Assembly (NCBI RefSeq): GCF_003400205.1
Contig: NZ_QUQV01000007.1
Location: 124,001 to 188,000 of the forward strand
Direction: 5' to 3'
DNA: 64,000 nt
Source of the DNA: Bacillus sp. HNG
Lineage (GTDB): Bacteria > Bacillota > Bacilli > Bacillales > Bacillaceae_L
Part shown: in pieces, positions 47,453-57,502 of the stretch
How the letters are laid out: every line of letters begins with the position of its first letter
How positions within the stretch are numbered: the first letter of the stretch is position 1
Notes under the pieces: model-generated
What the model was told of the DNA's origin: nothing
Seen by the model: the letters and a program-made list of their open reading frames with translations, nothing else
Database searches by the model: none
Position numbers and translations under genes: made by a program

Positions 47453-47662
47453 TTGATTGACTCCTTTCCTCATACCTTTATAATTATTATAATCTGTTTA
47501 CTGGAAAAAATCTATTAAAACCAAGTAATGCTTTTTTTCCAATATTTAATTACATACGTATATTGAGAAAATCCATGATGAATTCTTAATTACTTTCTAT
47601 GTCCATTTTACCAGATTTTTAGTACAATGAAAAAAGATACGATTCGGGAAAGGGTGAAAGTG

Positions 47663-47992
47663 ATGGAAAAGCAAAAAGTCGAAATCTGTGTATATGGTGC
47701 AGAAGTACTTTGCCCTAGCTGTGTAAATCTTCCTTCTTCGAAGGAGACGTATGAATGGCTCGAAGCAGCATTGAGTAGAAAGTTTCCAAACCAACCCTTC
47801 GACATTACACATATAGATATTTTTGATCCACCAGGGGACGAAGAGAAAAAAACATTTGCCACTCGAGTGATTGAGGAGGATATGTTTTATCCTGTCGTTG
47901 TCTTAGAAGGTGCTATTGTCGGAGAAGGCAGTCCCAAACTAAAAACGATTTATGCTGAGATGGAGAAATACGGGTATAAAGCAGCTGAATAG
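47663..47992 (+). CDS. yuzD: YuzD family protein (DUF1462)
   Basis: 109-aa protein with a thioredoxin-like start: VYGAEVLCPSCVNLPSSKE has a CxxC pair where thioredoxins have theirs, and FYPVVVLEGAIVGEGSPKL resembles the cis-proline region. It could be a disulfide or metal protein. It is divergent from yutI. The ATG at 47663 follows AAAGGGTGAAA. Confidence 0.85.
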   Translation: MEKQKVEICVYGAEVLCPSCVNLPSSKETYEWLEAALSRKFPNQPFDITHIDIFDPPGDEEKKTFATRVIEEDMFYPVVVLEGAIVGEGSPKLKTIYAEMEKYGYKAAE

Positions 47993-48079
47993 ATGAATGA
48001 AAGGAAGGGAGAGTGATCTTCCTTGCTTTTTTTGTAGGGTAGAAAATGATTGAAGAACAAATTACTGCTCAATGAGTAG

Positions 48080-48549
48080 AACTTGTTCCGAGGCGGGGTG
48101 TCAAAGACAAAAAACTGATGTGAAAGTGCCAAAATGTCTCTGAAGCAGGTAGTCAAAGACAAAACATTGAAGCAAAAACACCTAAATGTCTTTGAGGCGA
48201 TTTCTTAAAGTCAAATCACTGAAACAAAAGACCTGAAATGTCTCTGAGGTGTACTCTCGAAGACAAATCACTGAAGCAAAAGACCTGAAATGTCTCTGAA
48301 GCGAACTCTCGAAGACAAAACACAGAACCAAAAGACCTGAAATGTCTCTGAGGCGTACTCTCAAAGACAAAACATTGAAGCGAAAGACCTGATATGTCTC
48401 TGAGGCGTACTCTCGAAGACAAAATACTGAAGTGAAAGTACTGAAATGTCTCTGAAGCGTACTCTCGAAGACAAAACACAGAAAAGAAAACACCCAGATG
48501 TTTCAGAGGTGTACTCTCGAAGACAAAACTCAAATGAAAAAATACCCCC
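48080..48549. repeat. Tandem array of nine 52-bp units, each able to form a hairpin
   Basis: The core ATGTCT recurs at 48134, 48186, 48238, 48290, 48342, 48394, 48446 and (as ATGTTT) 48498, exactly 52 bases apart; a degenerate copy begins near 48082. Each unit has TGTCT ... AGACA arms with GAG ... CTC nested inside. Because 52 is not a multiple of three and stops interrupt every frame, it is noncoding. It fills most of the 47993-48616 gap between yuzD and yutJ. Confidence 0.9.
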
Positions 48550-48576
48550 AGAACCACATTTTGTTTAATAAAACAA

Positions 48577-48608
48577 AAAATCGCGGTACCATTTGGTACC
48601 GCGATTTT
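48577..48608. terminator. yutJ terminator (bidirectional)
   Basis: Perfect 14-bp stem AAAATCGCGGTACC (48577-48590) / GGTACCGCGATTTT (48595-48608), loop ATTT; six Ts follow on the minus strand. Confidence 0.88.
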
Positions 48609-48616
48609 ACAATTAA

Positions 48617-49684
48617 TTATCCATTATGATACTTATACATCCATAATACTCCGGATTTCAACATACGTGGCACACGTCCTGTGAGTGCACGTTCTGCTAC
48701 TAAACCGAATCCTTCTTTTTTACCTAAGGAACCTAGTACACCTTTTAGCTTGATTCTAGGAAACTCCGTTGGTGGGGCCTCCCCTTTCCAGAGCTTTAAA
48801 AGAACCTGAACAATTTGCTCTGCCTGGCCTTCAGCAAGCTGGGCACTTGGTGCGTGAGGTAGACTTGCACAGTCCCCAACGACATAGACATGTTCATCAT
48901 TCGGCAGGTTATGTTGTGGAGTTAAAACCACACGACCACTGCCGTCTTTTTCAACATCTAAGTCACGAACAACTTTATTTGGCTGAATACCAGCGGTCCA
49001 AACAACAACATCACTTTGAACAGGCTGGTCATTATTAAATAAGACGTTATCTCCAACTCTCGTTATATTTGAGTTATTAATGATCTCAACCTCGTTTTTA
49101 TCAAACCAGTTTTCAACGTACACACTCAATTTTTCCGGGAAAGCCGAGAGAATATGCTGTCCTCTATCAAAAAGCTTAATTTGCAAGTCCGGTCTGCTTT
49201 CATAAAGTTCACTTGCTAGTTCAACCCCACTTAAACCTGCTCCTACAATCGAAACGGTTGCACCAGCGGGAAGATTATTAAGTTTTTGATAGGTTGCCCT
49301 CGCATTGTCAATCGATTGAATACTATAAGTGAATTCCTTGGCACCAGGTACATTATGATACTTATCCTCACATCCTAATCCAATGACTAGGTCATCATAC
49401 TGTATTGGTTCTTCATCTCTCAAATGAACCAGTTTATCATTCATATCAATGCCAGTAACTTCCCCGAATTTTACGTGCAAACGTGGGTGTTCAGGAAATG
49501 TTACACGAACATGTGAATCGGAAATGGTACCTGCGGCAAGTGCGTAAAATTCCGTTTTTAAACTATGATAAGGTGCTCGGTCAATTAAGGTGATTTTAAA
49601 TCCATCGGGTAATTGATTGGGCAGCAAGCGATGCAAAATTCGCATTCCCCCATACCCTCCACCAAGTATAACAAGATTTTTCAT
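48617..49684 (-). CDS. yutJ: FAD-dependent NADH dehydrogenase-like protein YutJ
   Basis: 355 aa. Two dinucleotide-binding motifs (GGGYGGMRIL at the N-terminus and IVGAGLSGVELA near residue 145) and the FAD-binding VYVVGDCA define a type II NADH-dehydrogenase-like oxidoreductase. It lacks a long membrane anchor at the end. The ATG lies 23 bases from a T-rich leader with AAAAGGGGA. Confidence 0.88.
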   Translation of the reverse strand: MKNLVILGGGYGGMRILHRLLPNQLPDGFKITLIDRAPYHSLKTEFYALAAGTISDSHVRVTFPEHPRLHVKFGEVTGIDMNDKLVHLRDEEPIQYDDLVIGLGCEDKYHNVPGAKEFTYSIQSIDNARATYQKLNNLPAGATVSIVGAGLSGVELASELYESRPDLQIKLFDRGQHILSAFPEKLSVYVENWFDKNEVEIINNSNITRVGDNVLFNNDQPVQSDVVVWTAGIQPNKVVRDLDVEKDGSGRVVLTPQHNLPNDEHVYVVGDCASLPHAPSAQLAEGQAEQIVQVLLKLWKGEAPPTEFPRIKLKGVLGSLGKKEGFGLVAERALTGRVPRMLKSGVLWMYKYHNG

Positions 49685-49883
49685 GATGATTATCCCCTTT
49701 TGTTCCTCTCTTTAGTTGAAACGATTTCATACTTTACATCCATTATATATTTGAATCTGTAATCCTTTTCAAAGACACATAAAGTATAGCGAAAATGTGA
49801 CAAAATAACAACAGATATCAGCAAAATTGACGTATGGATAAAAAGAGAGTACGATAGGTAGTTGTAGTGAGGTGAAAAAACCA

Positions 49884-50120
49884 GTGAATCCTATCATTGA
49901 ATTTTGTGTTAGTAATTTGGCGAGTGGCTCCGAGAAGGCAAAGGAAATCCTCGAACAAGATCCAAATCTTGATGTGATCGAGTATGGATGCCTAAGCTAT
50001 TGTGGTCAATGTTTTGAGTCACTTTATGCTCTTGTAAATGGGGATGTAGTTACTGGTGAAACAGCAGAAGAGCTAGTTAAAAATATTTATACCTATTTAG
50101 AAGAGAACCCAATGTTCTAA
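49884..50120 (+). CDS. yuzB: YuzB family protein (DUF1450)
   Basis: 78 aa with conserved [21 protein letters not shown] and [10 protein letters not shown]. Cysteines C6, C33, C37 and C40 form a likely Fe-S or zinc site, by comparison with thioredoxin-like ferredoxins. The GTG at 49884 is 9 bases after GAGGTG; an in-frame GTG at 49872 overlaps the site. Confidence 0.88.
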   Translation: MNPIIEFCVSNLASGSEKAKEILEQDPNLDVIEYGCLSYCGQCFESLYALVNGDVVTGETAEELVKNIYTYLEENPMF

Positions 50121-50140
50121 CATTAAATATATATTTCGAA

Positions 50141-50166
50141 AAAAGCAGTCACCATACTGCTTTTTC
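50141..50166 (+). terminator. yuzB terminator
   Basis: AAAAGCAGT (50141-50149) / ACTGCTTTT (50156-50164), loop CACCAT, then TCTTG. Confidence 0.8.
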
Positions 50167-50371
50167 TTGTTTTTGACAAAAAGAAAACCCTTCATTAGAT
50201 AATGAAGAGTTTCTAAAAAAACGGGGGATAGACCCATTGTGGTCAAAAAATTCTTGTTTTAAACTTAAAGAAAAAGAAAATTTTGTACGAAACGGATTAT
50301 TTGTATCAAATTCAATTTAACATTATACTTATAGTAATAACCTGATTTTAAAAAAGAGGGAGGTTACGAGG

Positions 50372-50737
50372 ATGACAGATCATGTCGTTAATATTTCCGA
50401 GGCAGCAGCTTTCCAAATTAAAGATATGATGAAACAAAATGAAGAAGAAGGATCCTTCTTACGTGTTGCTGTTAAAGGTGGCGGTTGTAGTGGGCTTTCA
50501 TACGGAATGGGCTTTGAACAAGAAGAAAACGAACAAGACCTTCATGATGAACAACATGGAATTAAGATCCTCATCAATAAAGAAGATGCTCCGATTTTAA
50601 ATGGTGTAAAAATAGACTTCAAACAATCCCTAATGGGTGGAGGATTTACCATTGATAACCCAAATGCTATTGCATCATGTGGATGTGGTTCTTCCTTCCG
50701 TACGGCTAAAGTATCTGGAACACCTGAAAATTGTTAA
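50372..50737 (+). CDS. yutM: A-type Fe-S carrier protein (HesB/IscA, SufA/YutM-like)
   Basis: 121 aa. The three conserved cysteines of A-type carriers are present: one in GGGCSGLSYGMGF and two in SCGCGSSF. It probably carries clusters from the Suf scaffold to client proteins such as LipA. The ATG follows GAGGGAGG. It has its own terminator. Confidence 0.93.
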   Translation: MTDHVVNISEAAAFQIKDMMKQNEEEGSFLRVAVKGGGCSGLSYGMGFEQEENEQDLHDEQHGIKILINKEDAPILNGVKIDFKQSLMGGGFTIDNPNAIASCGCGSSFRTAKVSGTPENC

Positions 50738-50740
50738 ATA

Positions 50741-50775
50741 AAAAGTTAGGCTTAATTCGAGCCTAGCTTTTTTTA
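50741..50775 (+). terminator. yutM terminator
   Basis: AAAAGTTAGGCT (50741-50752) pairs with AGCCTAGCTTTT through one wobble, then TTTT. Confidence 0.85.
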
Positions 50776-50980
50776 TTCCAAATATGGCAATTTTTAGTCG
50801 ATAAAATGACTTTTTTCTTACAAACGTCAAAAACTATTGTTTTTTTAATATTCTTAAGTTTTAAAATGCCCCTGAAGTACTTGAAATATCAATATAAAAG
50901 TCCTATTATAGGATATGGATATTAAATAGTAAAACTTTTTGACAAATGTCGTAATTTTTTATGTCCAGTCATGGTATCTT

Positions 50981-50998
50981 ACGTGAAAGATATCACAA
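50981..50998. promoter_or_regulatory. Rex-box-like palindrome upstream of NDH-2
   Basis: ACGTGAA-AGAT-ATCACAA fits the Rex consensus TTGTGAA-N4-TTCACAA at 11 of 14 positions. Rex senses NADH/NAD+ and represses NADH dehydrogenase genes in Bacillus. TTGACA at 50939-50944 is the only promoter element seen in 50776-51088. Confidence 0.5.
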
Positions 50999-51088
50999 AC
51001 TATTTTATCAATAAAATCAGAGCTTGCAGTTGAAAATAGGAATAGCTAAATTTCTACTGCAAAAAAAGAAAAGGTGGGCGTGATTACA

Positions 51089-52306
51089 GTGAGAAAGCCA
51101 AAAATCGTCGTTTTAGGAGCAGGATACGGTGGATTAACTACTATCGTTAACCTACAAAAAACATTAGGTGTAAATGAAGCGGATATTACACTTGTTAATA
51201 AAAATGATTATCACTATGAAACCACTTGGTTACATGAAGCATCTGCGGGAACTTTACATGCGGATCGTGTACGTTATCAAATTGAAGATGTAATTAGTGG
51301 ACATAAAGTTAAGTTTGTAAAAGGCTCTGTAGCAAAGATTGACACCGAAGGAAAACGTGTAATCCTTGAAGATGATTCACAGGTTGAATACGATTATTTA
51401 GTTGTTGGATTGGGCGGAGAATCTGAAACATTTGGTATTAAAGGTTTAAAAGAATATGCATTTACGATTTCAAACGTAAATACTGCTCGTCAAATTAGAG
51501 AGCATATTGAATATCAATTTGCAACTTATAATACAGAAGAGGAAAAAAACGATAGCCGTCTTACAATCGTTGTTGGTGGAGCTGGATTTACTGGAATTGA
51601 GTTTTTAGGAGAACTAGTTAACCGAGTTCCTGAGCTTTGCCGTGAATATGATGTTGATCAAAATAAAGTAAGAATCATCTGTGTGGAGGCTGCTCCAACT
51701 GCGCTACCAGGCTTCGATCCTGAATTAGTTGAATATGCAGTTAACCACTTAGAGAAAAAAGGTGTAGAATTCAAGATTGGTACTGCAATCAAAGAAGGAA
51801 CACCTGATGGAATCATCGTTGGGAAAGATGATGTGACTGAAGAAATTAAAGCTAGCACTGTCGTTTGGGCAGCGGGTGTTCGTGGAAACAGCGTAATCGA
51901 TGCATCTGGTTTTGAAGCAATGCGTGGACGTGTGAAGGTTGATAAGCAGCTTCGCGCACCAGGACATGACAATATCTTCTTTGTTGGTGATAGCTCACTA
52001 GTTATTAACGAAGAAATTAATCGTCCATACCCACCAACTGCACAAATTGCTATGCAACAAGGTGCATTAGTGGCGAAAAACATTGCAGTTCTTGTTCGTG
52101 GTCAAGGTGAGCTTGGTGAATTTACGTTCGATAATAAAGGAACAGTATGTTCACTTGGCGAGCATGATGGAATCGGAGTTGTATTCGGTAGAAAGATTTG
52201 GGGATCCAAAGCAGCATTCATGAAGAAAGTAATCGACAATCGTGCACTCTTCATCGTTGGTGGTCCATCACTCGTTCTTAAAAAAGGTAAATTGAAATTT
52301 TTATAA
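51089..52306 (+). CDS. yumB: Type II NADH dehydrogenase (NDH-2, YumB-like)
   Basis: 405-aa membrane-associated flavoprotein that oxidises NADH without pumping protons. Motifs: [11 protein letters not shown] for [19 protein letters not shown] for [13 protein letters not shown] and AQIAMQQGA near the quinone site, with a basic amphipathic C-terminus. The GTG at 51089 follows AAGGTGGG by 10 bases; the in-frame GTGs at 51074 and 51080 fall inside or just after that site. Confidence 0.92.
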   Translation: MRKPKIVVLGAGYGGLTTIVNLQKTLGVNEADITLVNKNDYHYETTWLHEASAGTLHADRVRYQIEDVISGHKVKFVKGSVAKIDTEGKRVILEDDSQVEYDYLVVGLGGESETFGIKGLKEYAFTISNVNTARQIREHIEYQFATYNTEEEKNDSRLTIVVGGAGFTGIEFLGELVNRVPELCREYDVDQNKVRIICVEAAPTALPGFDPELVEYAVNHLEKKGVEFKIGTAIKEGTPDGIIVGKDDVTEEIKASTVVWAAGVRGNSVIDASGFEAMRGRVKVDKQLRAPGHDNIFFVGDSSLVINEEINRPYPPTAQIAMQQGALVAKNIAVLVRGQGELGEFTFDNKGTVCSLGEHDGIGVVFGRKIWGSKAAFMKKVIDNRALFIVGGPSLVLKKGKLKFL

Positions 52307-52314
52307 GGTAATCT

Positions 52315-52348
52315 AAAAGGAATGTGGGGAGACTCGCATTCCTTTTTC
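52315..52348 (+). terminator. NDH-2 gene terminator
   Basis: AAAAGGAATG (52315-52324) / CATTCCTTTT (52337-52346), then TC. Confidence 0.8.
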
Positions 52349-52423
52349 ACTATTTGTCCATATAATCAGAGTAAAATCAATTGACTTACGTTCCATCCCT
52401 TTAGTACACTAGGAAGGGATTTG

Positions 52424-52545
52424 TGCGTCCAGCTCCAGCGCTTAGCCCCTCGAGGTCACAAGCCAATCTGTCAAGAAGGTCAAAGTACAACCTTCCAGCC
52501 ATCTCGTCTTGTGCTTGTCAGGGCTGATCAAGGCGCTTGCGCATT
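52424..52545. repeat. Dispersed Bacillus intergenic repeat
   Basis: The stretch from GTCCAGCTCCAGCGC to CAAGGCGCTTGCGC has GC content well above its neighbours and several inverted segments (CAGCGCTTAGCCC against GGGCTGATCAAGGCGCT; CACAAGC against GCTTGTG). Elements of this appearance occur many times in Bacillus and relatives. Its last 15 bases equal 35001-35015. Confidence 0.55.
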
Positions 52546-52566
52546 TGTTACTGGAGGAGAGGTACC

Positions 52567-52893
52567 ATGTCATTCAGTTTTTTACCGATATTATTAATTT
52601 CGATGCTGTTGTTTTTCGTTTTATTTTTTGGAATTGGATTTATTCTTAACATGCTTTTACGGATGTCGTGGATTATGGCTATTATCTACCCGGTAATTGG
52701 GTTGGCCATTATTCAAGAGGTTTCCTTTCTCGACTATTTTACATCACCAGGAACTGCTTTTCGCTCTTTAGGGAATAGCATTATGACTTTAGCTCCTTTA
52801 GATATTGCGATTTTACTTAGCGGTCTTGCTGGCGCAGTTTTATCGGGAGTAGTCATTAAGCTCCTCCGAAAAAAAGGATACAGAATGTTTTAG
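52567..52893 (+). CDS. yuiB: YuiB-like membrane protein
   Basis: 108 aa with three hydrophobic segments (about residues 5-28, 32-50 and 75-98) and a short basic tail. Matches the small membrane protein YuiB that precedes yuiC in B. subtilis. The ATG follows GGAGAGG. The function is unknown. Confidence 0.8.
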   Translation: MSFSFLPILLISMLLFFVLFFGIGFILNMLLRMSWIMAIIYPVIGLAIIQEVSFLDYFTSPGTAFRSLGNSIMTLAPLDIAILLSGLAGAVLSGVVIKLLRKKGYRMF

Positions 52894-52920
52894 AAAACCA
52901 TTTCCATATAATTGTGTTGA

Positions 52921-52968
52921 AAGAGACGTAAGGATTCTGTGATAGAAATCCTTACGTCTCTTTTTTAT
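52921..52968 (+). terminator. yuiB terminator
   Basis: AAGAGACGTAAGGAT (52921-52935) / ATCCTTACGTCTCTT (52948-52962), then TTTT. Confidence 0.9.
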
Positions 52969-53049
52969 ACATGAATTATTTTCCACCTAAAAACGAATAA
53001 TTTCTAACCGAATTGGAAAGAAATAGAGTCGTGAGAGGAGTGGAAAAAT

Positions 53050-53733
53050 GTGTTTCATCTAAACACAATTATAAGAAGAAGTGTAATGACGGTGTTAGTT
53101 ACATTCGCACTATTCACTACGTTCCAATCTTTTTCCGGAGTGCAGACGAAAGACCTTACAAACTGGGCAGGCGACCAAATGAAAAAGAAATCGCAAACAG
53201 TTGTAATCAAAAGTGTCGGATTGGCCTCCAAATTGATGTTGCGCATTCAAGGAAATAATGTGGTCTTGGCTTCGAGTGTTGAAAGTACACTACCAATCGA
53301 AGAAGCCATTGATTTTTCAAAATACCCGACAAAAACAGTTGTTGCAACTGGATACACAGCGGGAGTTGAATCGACAGGTAAAGATGCCAATCACCCTTCC
53401 TATGGAATCACTTACTCTGGTGTAAAGGTCAAGCGTGATCTGTATTCTACCATCGCTGCCGATTTAAATGTCTTTCCAATTGGAACCATCCTGTTTATCC
53501 CTGATTATGGGTATGGTGTGGTTGCCGATAAAGGTGGGGCGATTAAAGGAAATAAAATTGACTTGTATTATGAAACTGTTCATGATGTTTATAATAAATG
53601 GGGGAAAAGAACCCTCGATGTCTATGTAATCAAAATGGGTGACGGTAAAATATCAGAAGAAGAAATTGCTGCCATGAATGAGGATAAATCCATGCAGGTA
53701 TTTCGACAACAAATATTAGGTGAAAAAAGTTAA
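53050..53733 (+). CDS. yuiC: YuiC-like secreted 3D-domain protein
   Basis: 227 aa. An N-terminal signal or anchor segment precedes a C-terminal 3D domain (about residues 110-205) with the three conserved aspartates in [19 protein letters not shown] and RTLDVYVIK. YuiC of B. subtilis is a stationary-phase muralytic transglycosylase related to Rpf/Sps proteins. The GTG start is 9 bases after GAGAGGAG. Confidence 0.85.
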   Translation: MFHLNTIIRRSVMTVLVTFALFTTFQSFSGVQTKDLTNWAGDQMKKKSQTVVIKSVGLASKLMLRIQGNNVVLASSVESTLPIEEAIDFSKYPTKTVVATGYTAGVESTGKDANHPSYGITYSGVKVKRDLYSTIAADLNVFPIGTILFIPDYGYGVVADKGGAIKGNKIDLYYETVHDVYNKWGKRTLDVYVIKMGDGKISEEEIAAMNEDKSMQVFRQQILGEKS

Positions 53734-53734
53734 A

Positions 53735-53769
53735 GGCTAATCGCAATGATTAGCCATTTTTGTTTTATA
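53735..53769. terminator. yuiC terminator, facing yuiD
   Basis: GGCTAATC (53735-53742) / GATTAGCC (53748-53755), then ATTTTTGTTTT. Confidence 0.8.
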
Positions 53770-54235
53770 AAACATAAAGTAAGAATGTTAATAAAATCCC
53801 TGTCAAACCACCAAAAAATACTTCAATGGGTTTATGACCTAATAATTCTTTTAACTCACTTCGTTTTCTTTCTTCATCAAGCCTTGGCCATAGCTTTGCA
53901 TCTTCCGCAAATTTTTGAAAGTCTGCAACAAGTTTGTTGAGAACGGTAGCCTGTTCACCAGCGTGTCTGCGAACACCGGAAGCATCGAACATGACAATTA
54001 CGGCAAAAACAGTAGATATTGCGAAAAAAGGAGAACCGACTCCTTGCTCAAGGGCAATTCCTGTTGTTAAAGCTGTTACAGCCGCTGAATGGGAGCTTGG
54101 CATACCACCAGTGCTCGTAATTAGGGACCAATCAACGTTTCTAGTCACAAAAAAATGTAGCGGGACCTTAACAAACTGCGCAAATCCAATTGCAGCAAGT
54201 GCGGCCCAAAGGGGGAAATTAGTAAAAAGCTCCAT
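53765..54235 (-). CDS. yuiD: YuiD-like divergent PAP2 family protein (DUF212)
   Basis: 156-aa membrane protein with about four helices and the divergent PAP2 motifs: VKVPLHF, GGMPSSHSAAVTAL and GVRRHAGEQA. It may be an acid phosphatase or vanadium-haloperoxidase relative acting on lipid phosphate; substrate unknown. Confidence 0.88.
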   Translation of the reverse strand: MELFTNFPLWAALAAIGFAQFVKVPLHFFVTRNVDWSLITSTGGMPSSHSAAVTALTTGIALEQGVGSPFFAISTVFAVIVMFDASGVRRHAGEQATVLNKLVADFQKFAEDAKLWPRLDEERKRSELKELLGHKPIEVFFGGLTGILLTFLLYVL

Positions 54236-54433
54236 GTAAACTACGTCCTCTCATTAGAATGCACTTTTTTCTCTTTAGTTGATAGGATAATCTTTTAAAA
54301 ACCAGCATGTTCGCCAATTGTTACTGTTATTATAAAAGAATTTGCGAATGTCTGCAAAATGAATCTTCTTCAGATGAAATTTAGTGTCCCGAAGTTTATA
54401 ATAAAAAGGTAAAAATAAGTTGGAGGTGTTAAT

Positions 54434-55942
54434 GTGTTTACAGTAAAAAATGAAATTAAGGTACAAGATACTCATGAAGCAATACTCATTGGTTTATATG
54501 CGAAGAATCAAAAAACAACTGGGCTCACTCACGAAATTGATACATTAATGGACGGTCAAATTACAGTACTGTTAAAAGAAGGAGACATATCAACGAAGCA
54601 AAGTATTGTATCTAAAGTACATACATTAGGAAAGGCCCCCATTAAACGAGTGTACTTTCTCGGGCTTGGTAAGGAGGATGACCAATCCTTTGAATCACTC
54701 AGAGAAGCGTTTGGAAAGGCTGTTAAAGCAATCGATGAAGCAAAAATCGAAAGCTTTGCGGTTGAGTTAGATTCCTTTGTAACAGAAAAGCTAGAGGTTC
54801 ATGATGTTGCACATGCATTTGGAGAAGCAATTGCATTGTCTACATATAAATTTGCAGATTATAAACAAAAATCAAATGAACCAGAAAAGAAAATTGAAGA
54901 TGTAGTTGTTTACACAAAAGATGAAGTAGATGAGGTCGAAGCAAGTTTAAAAGTAGGATTTACTTATGGACAAGGGACAAACTCTGCGAGAACTCTTGTA
55001 AATTTACCAGGTAATATGCTAACGGCTACAGATTTAGCAAATTATGCAACTGAACTTGGAATGAAATACGGGTTTGAAGTTGAAATCCTTGAAAAAGAAG
55101 AGATGGAAAAGTTAGGGATGGGTGCTCTTTTAGCCGTAAATAAAGGTTCTGTGGAGCCTCCCAAAATGATTGTCCTTAAATATCAGGGAACCGATAACTG
55201 GGAGGATGTCATTGGCCTAGTTGGAAAAGGGATTACCTTTGATACAGGCGGTTATTCCATTAAACCAAAGGACGGCATTGTTGGTATGAAATCAGACATG
55301 GGTGGAGCTGCTGCTGTTTTAGGAGCAATGGAGATTATTGGTGAACTAAAACCGGAAAAAAATGTTGTAGCTGTCATCCCATCAACTGATAACATGATCA
55401 GTGGTGATGCGTTTAAACCAGATGATGTCGTGACATCGATGAATGGTAAAACAATTGAAATCCTAAACACAGATGCTGAAGGTCGTTTAGCGTTAGCGGA
55501 CGGAATTACGTATGCTAAGTTCCACGGTGCCTCTTATTTAGTTGATGTGGCAACCTTAACGGGTGGAGTAATTGTTGCTTTAGGAAATGATATAACTGGC
55601 GCAATGACAAATAATGAAGCCTTTTTTGAAGAAGTGTTGGAATCTTCATTAGAAGCCGGCGAGCCAATTTGGCGTCTACCAATTACAGAAAATCATAAGA
55701 AGCGTGTTCGGGAGAGCCAGGTGGCTGACTTGAACAATTCACCAGGAAGAGATGGACATGCCATTTTTGCAGGCACATTCCTTGGTGAATTCGCAGAGAG
55801 TACACCTTGGGTACACCTTGATATAGCTGGAACGGCAACTACTACAAGTGCTCATGACTTAGGTCCTGCAGGTGCAACCGGGGTTATGGTCCGCACACTT
55901 GCAACTTTAGTAGAAAGATTTGGTATAACTGTAGAATCATAA
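54434..55942 (+). CDS. pepA: Leucyl aminopeptidase (M17)
   Basis: 502-aa cytosolic aminopeptidase that removes N-terminal residues. The family signature [13 protein letters not shown] is intact, along with the metal-binding lysine and aspartate in [18 protein letters not shown]. The N-terminal domain (to about residue 165) is less conserved. GTG start after GGAGGTG. In Bacillus the gene is yuiE. Confidence 0.95.
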   Translation: MFTVKNEIKVQDTHEAILIGLYAKNQKTTGLTHEIDTLMDGQITVLLKEGDISTKQSIVSKVHTLGKAPIKRVYFLGLGKEDDQSFESLREAFGKAVKAIDEAKIESFAVELDSFVTEKLEVHDVAHAFGEAIALSTYKFADYKQKSNEPEKKIEDVVVYTKDEVDEVEASLKVGFTYGQGTNSARTLVNLPGNMLTATDLANYATELGMKYGFEVEILEKEEMEKLGMGALLAVNKGSVEPPKMIVLKYQGTDNWEDVIGLVGKGITFDTGGYSIKPKDGIVGMKSDMGGAAAVLGAMEIIGELKPEKNVVAVIPSTDNMISGDAFKPDDVVTSMNGKTIEILNTDAEGRLALADGITYAKFHGASYLVDVATLTGGVIVALGNDITGAMTNNEAFFEEVLESSLEAGEPIWRLPITENHKKRVRESQVADLNNSPGRDGHAIFAGTFLGEFAESTPWVHLDIAGTATTTSAHDLGPAGATGVMVRTLATLVERFGITVES

Positions 55943-55945
55943 TTA

Positions 55946-55981
55946 GGAAGGAAGTCTACCGAGCGTAGGCTTCTTTTTTTC
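55946..55981 (+). terminator. pepA terminator
   Basis: GAAGTCTAC (55951-55959) pairs with GTAGGCTTC (55965-55973) with one wobble, followed by seven Ts. Confidence 0.85.
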
Positions 55982-56124
55982 TTCTAAATGTACCTTCTCT
56001 CGCAAAAAATACCATTGACGTTATCTCCCATCATATGATATTGTAGTCTAGGTATTTTAATTCTCTACCAATTTACCAGACTAAAGTAAAAACTAATTAA
56101 CTATTACTAGAAGGAGTTTTCATC

Positions 56125-57462
56125 ATGAATGCAGTTGTTATAGCCGTTCTCGTTATGCTTATACTAAGCTTATTTCGTATAAATGTTGTCGTTGCTCTTG
56201 CAGTGGGGGCGATTGTTGGGGGACTTACAGGTGGCCTGGACCTTGCATCGACTGTTTCTACCTTTACAGATGGTTTAGGCGGTAATGCCACTGTAGCATT
56301 GAGCTATGCCTTGCTTGGTAGTTTTGCAGTTGCTATATCAAGAACTGGCCTACCAGATGCCATGGTAGCTTTAGCCATCAAAATGGTTGGTCAGCAAGGG
56401 GATAGTAAACGTAAAACTTATTCCAAGGTTTTAATCATTTTTATCATTTTAGCCATTTCTATTTCATCACAAAACCTAGTACCTGTTCATATTGCATTTA
56501 TACCTATTTTAATTCCACCTTTATTAAAGGTCTTTAATGAGCTTGAAATCGATCGTCGATTGATTGCTTCTGTTATTACGTTTGGTTTAACAGCACCGTA
56601 TATTGCACTCCCAGTAGGATTTGGAGAGATTTTCCACGGACTCTTACAGCAATATATGCTCGATAGCGGGCTAGAAGTTGCGAAAAAAGATATCCCTGTT
56701 GCAATGTTAATTCCAACTGCAGGGATGGTTGTTGGATTACTAATCGCAATCTTTTTTTCCTATCGTAAACCTAAAATATATAAAAATATTGAAATTGAAA
56801 ATAAATCGAATTCAAAAGCAACTTATACTAAAAAGAGCATTGCTTTCGCTCTCATTTCTGTACTTGCTACATTAACCGTTCAGTTAACACTTTCACAAGT
56901 ATTTGATGTAGATGGGATGATTTTTGGAGCTTTGGTCGGAATCATCGTTCTCTATTTCAGTGGCTCTATGAAAGTAAATCAAGCTGACGAAGTGATAACA
57001 GGCGGAATGAAAATGATGGCTTTCATTGGTTTTGTCATGATAACAGCATCCGGGTTTGCTGCTGTTATTAATGAAACAGGGGATGTGGAAGAGCTTGTTA
57101 AGCAGTCAGCATCCTTAATGAATGGAAACCAAGCATTTGCTGCTTTAATGATGTTAATCGTCGGTCTTTTAATCACATTAGGAATAGGATCATCTTTTTC
57201 AACGATTCCAATTATCGCGACGATTTTTGTTCCTTTATGCATGGAGCTTGGGTTTAGTCCGATGGCGACAATTGCCATCCTGGGTTCCGCAGCAGCTTTA
57301 GGAGATGCGGGTTCACCTGCGTCAGATAGTACACTCGGTCCTACCGCTGGGCTTAATGTCGATGGTAAGCATAATCATATCTGGGATACTTGTGTACCTA
57401 CATTTTTACACTATAATATTCCACTTATTATTTTTGGCTGGATTGCAGCCATTCTCCTATAA
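56125..57462 (+). CDS. yuiF: YuiF-like Na+/H+ antiporter family transporter
   Basis: 445-aa membrane protein with about 12 helices and conserved blocks typical of this family (TGLPDAMVALAIK; SSQNLVPVHIAFIPILIPPLL; AALGDAGSPASDSTLGPTAGLN). The ATG follows AGAAGGAG. The substrate is not clear: YuiF-type proteins are annotated as antiporters but resemble organic acid and amino acid permeases. Confidence 0.85.
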   Translation: MNAVVIAVLVMLILSLFRINVVVALAVGAIVGGLTGGLDLASTVSTFTDGLGGNATVALSYALLGSFAVAISRTGLPDAMVALAIKMVGQQGDSKRKTYSKVLIIFIILAISISSQNLVPVHIAFIPILIPPLLKVFNELEIDRRLIASVITFGLTAPYIALPVGFGEIFHGLLQQYMLDSGLEVAKKDIPVAMLIPTAGMVVGLLIAIFFSYRKPKIYKNIEIENKSNSKATYTKKSIAFALISVLATLTVQLTLSQVFDVDGMIFGALVGIIVLYFSGSMKVNQADEVITGGMKMMAFIGFVMITASGFAAVINETGDVEELVKQSASLMNGNQAFAALMMLIVGLLITLGIGSSFSTIPIIATIFVPLCMELGFSPMATIAILGSAAALGDAGSPASDSTLGPTAGLNVDGKHNHIWDTCVPTFLHYNIPLIIFGWIAAILL

Positions 57463-57467
57463 AACTA

Positions 57468-57497
57468 TACCCCCACGAACAATCGTGGGGGTATTTT
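57468..57497. terminator. Bidirectional terminator between yuiF and bioY
   Basis: Perfect 11-bp stem TACCCCCACGA (57468-57478) / TCGTGGGGGTA (57483-57493), loop ACAA. Confidence 0.9.
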
Positions 57498-57502
57498 CAC
57501 TT

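Noticed and set aside
48080-48549. CRISPR array
   Set aside because: Units are joined end to end without variable spacers, and no cas genes are present.
48182-48557. Long minus-strand frames of about 100 codons across the repeat array
   Set aside because: They only reflect the low stop density of the repeat; there is no start site, and the 52-base period shifts frame with every unit.
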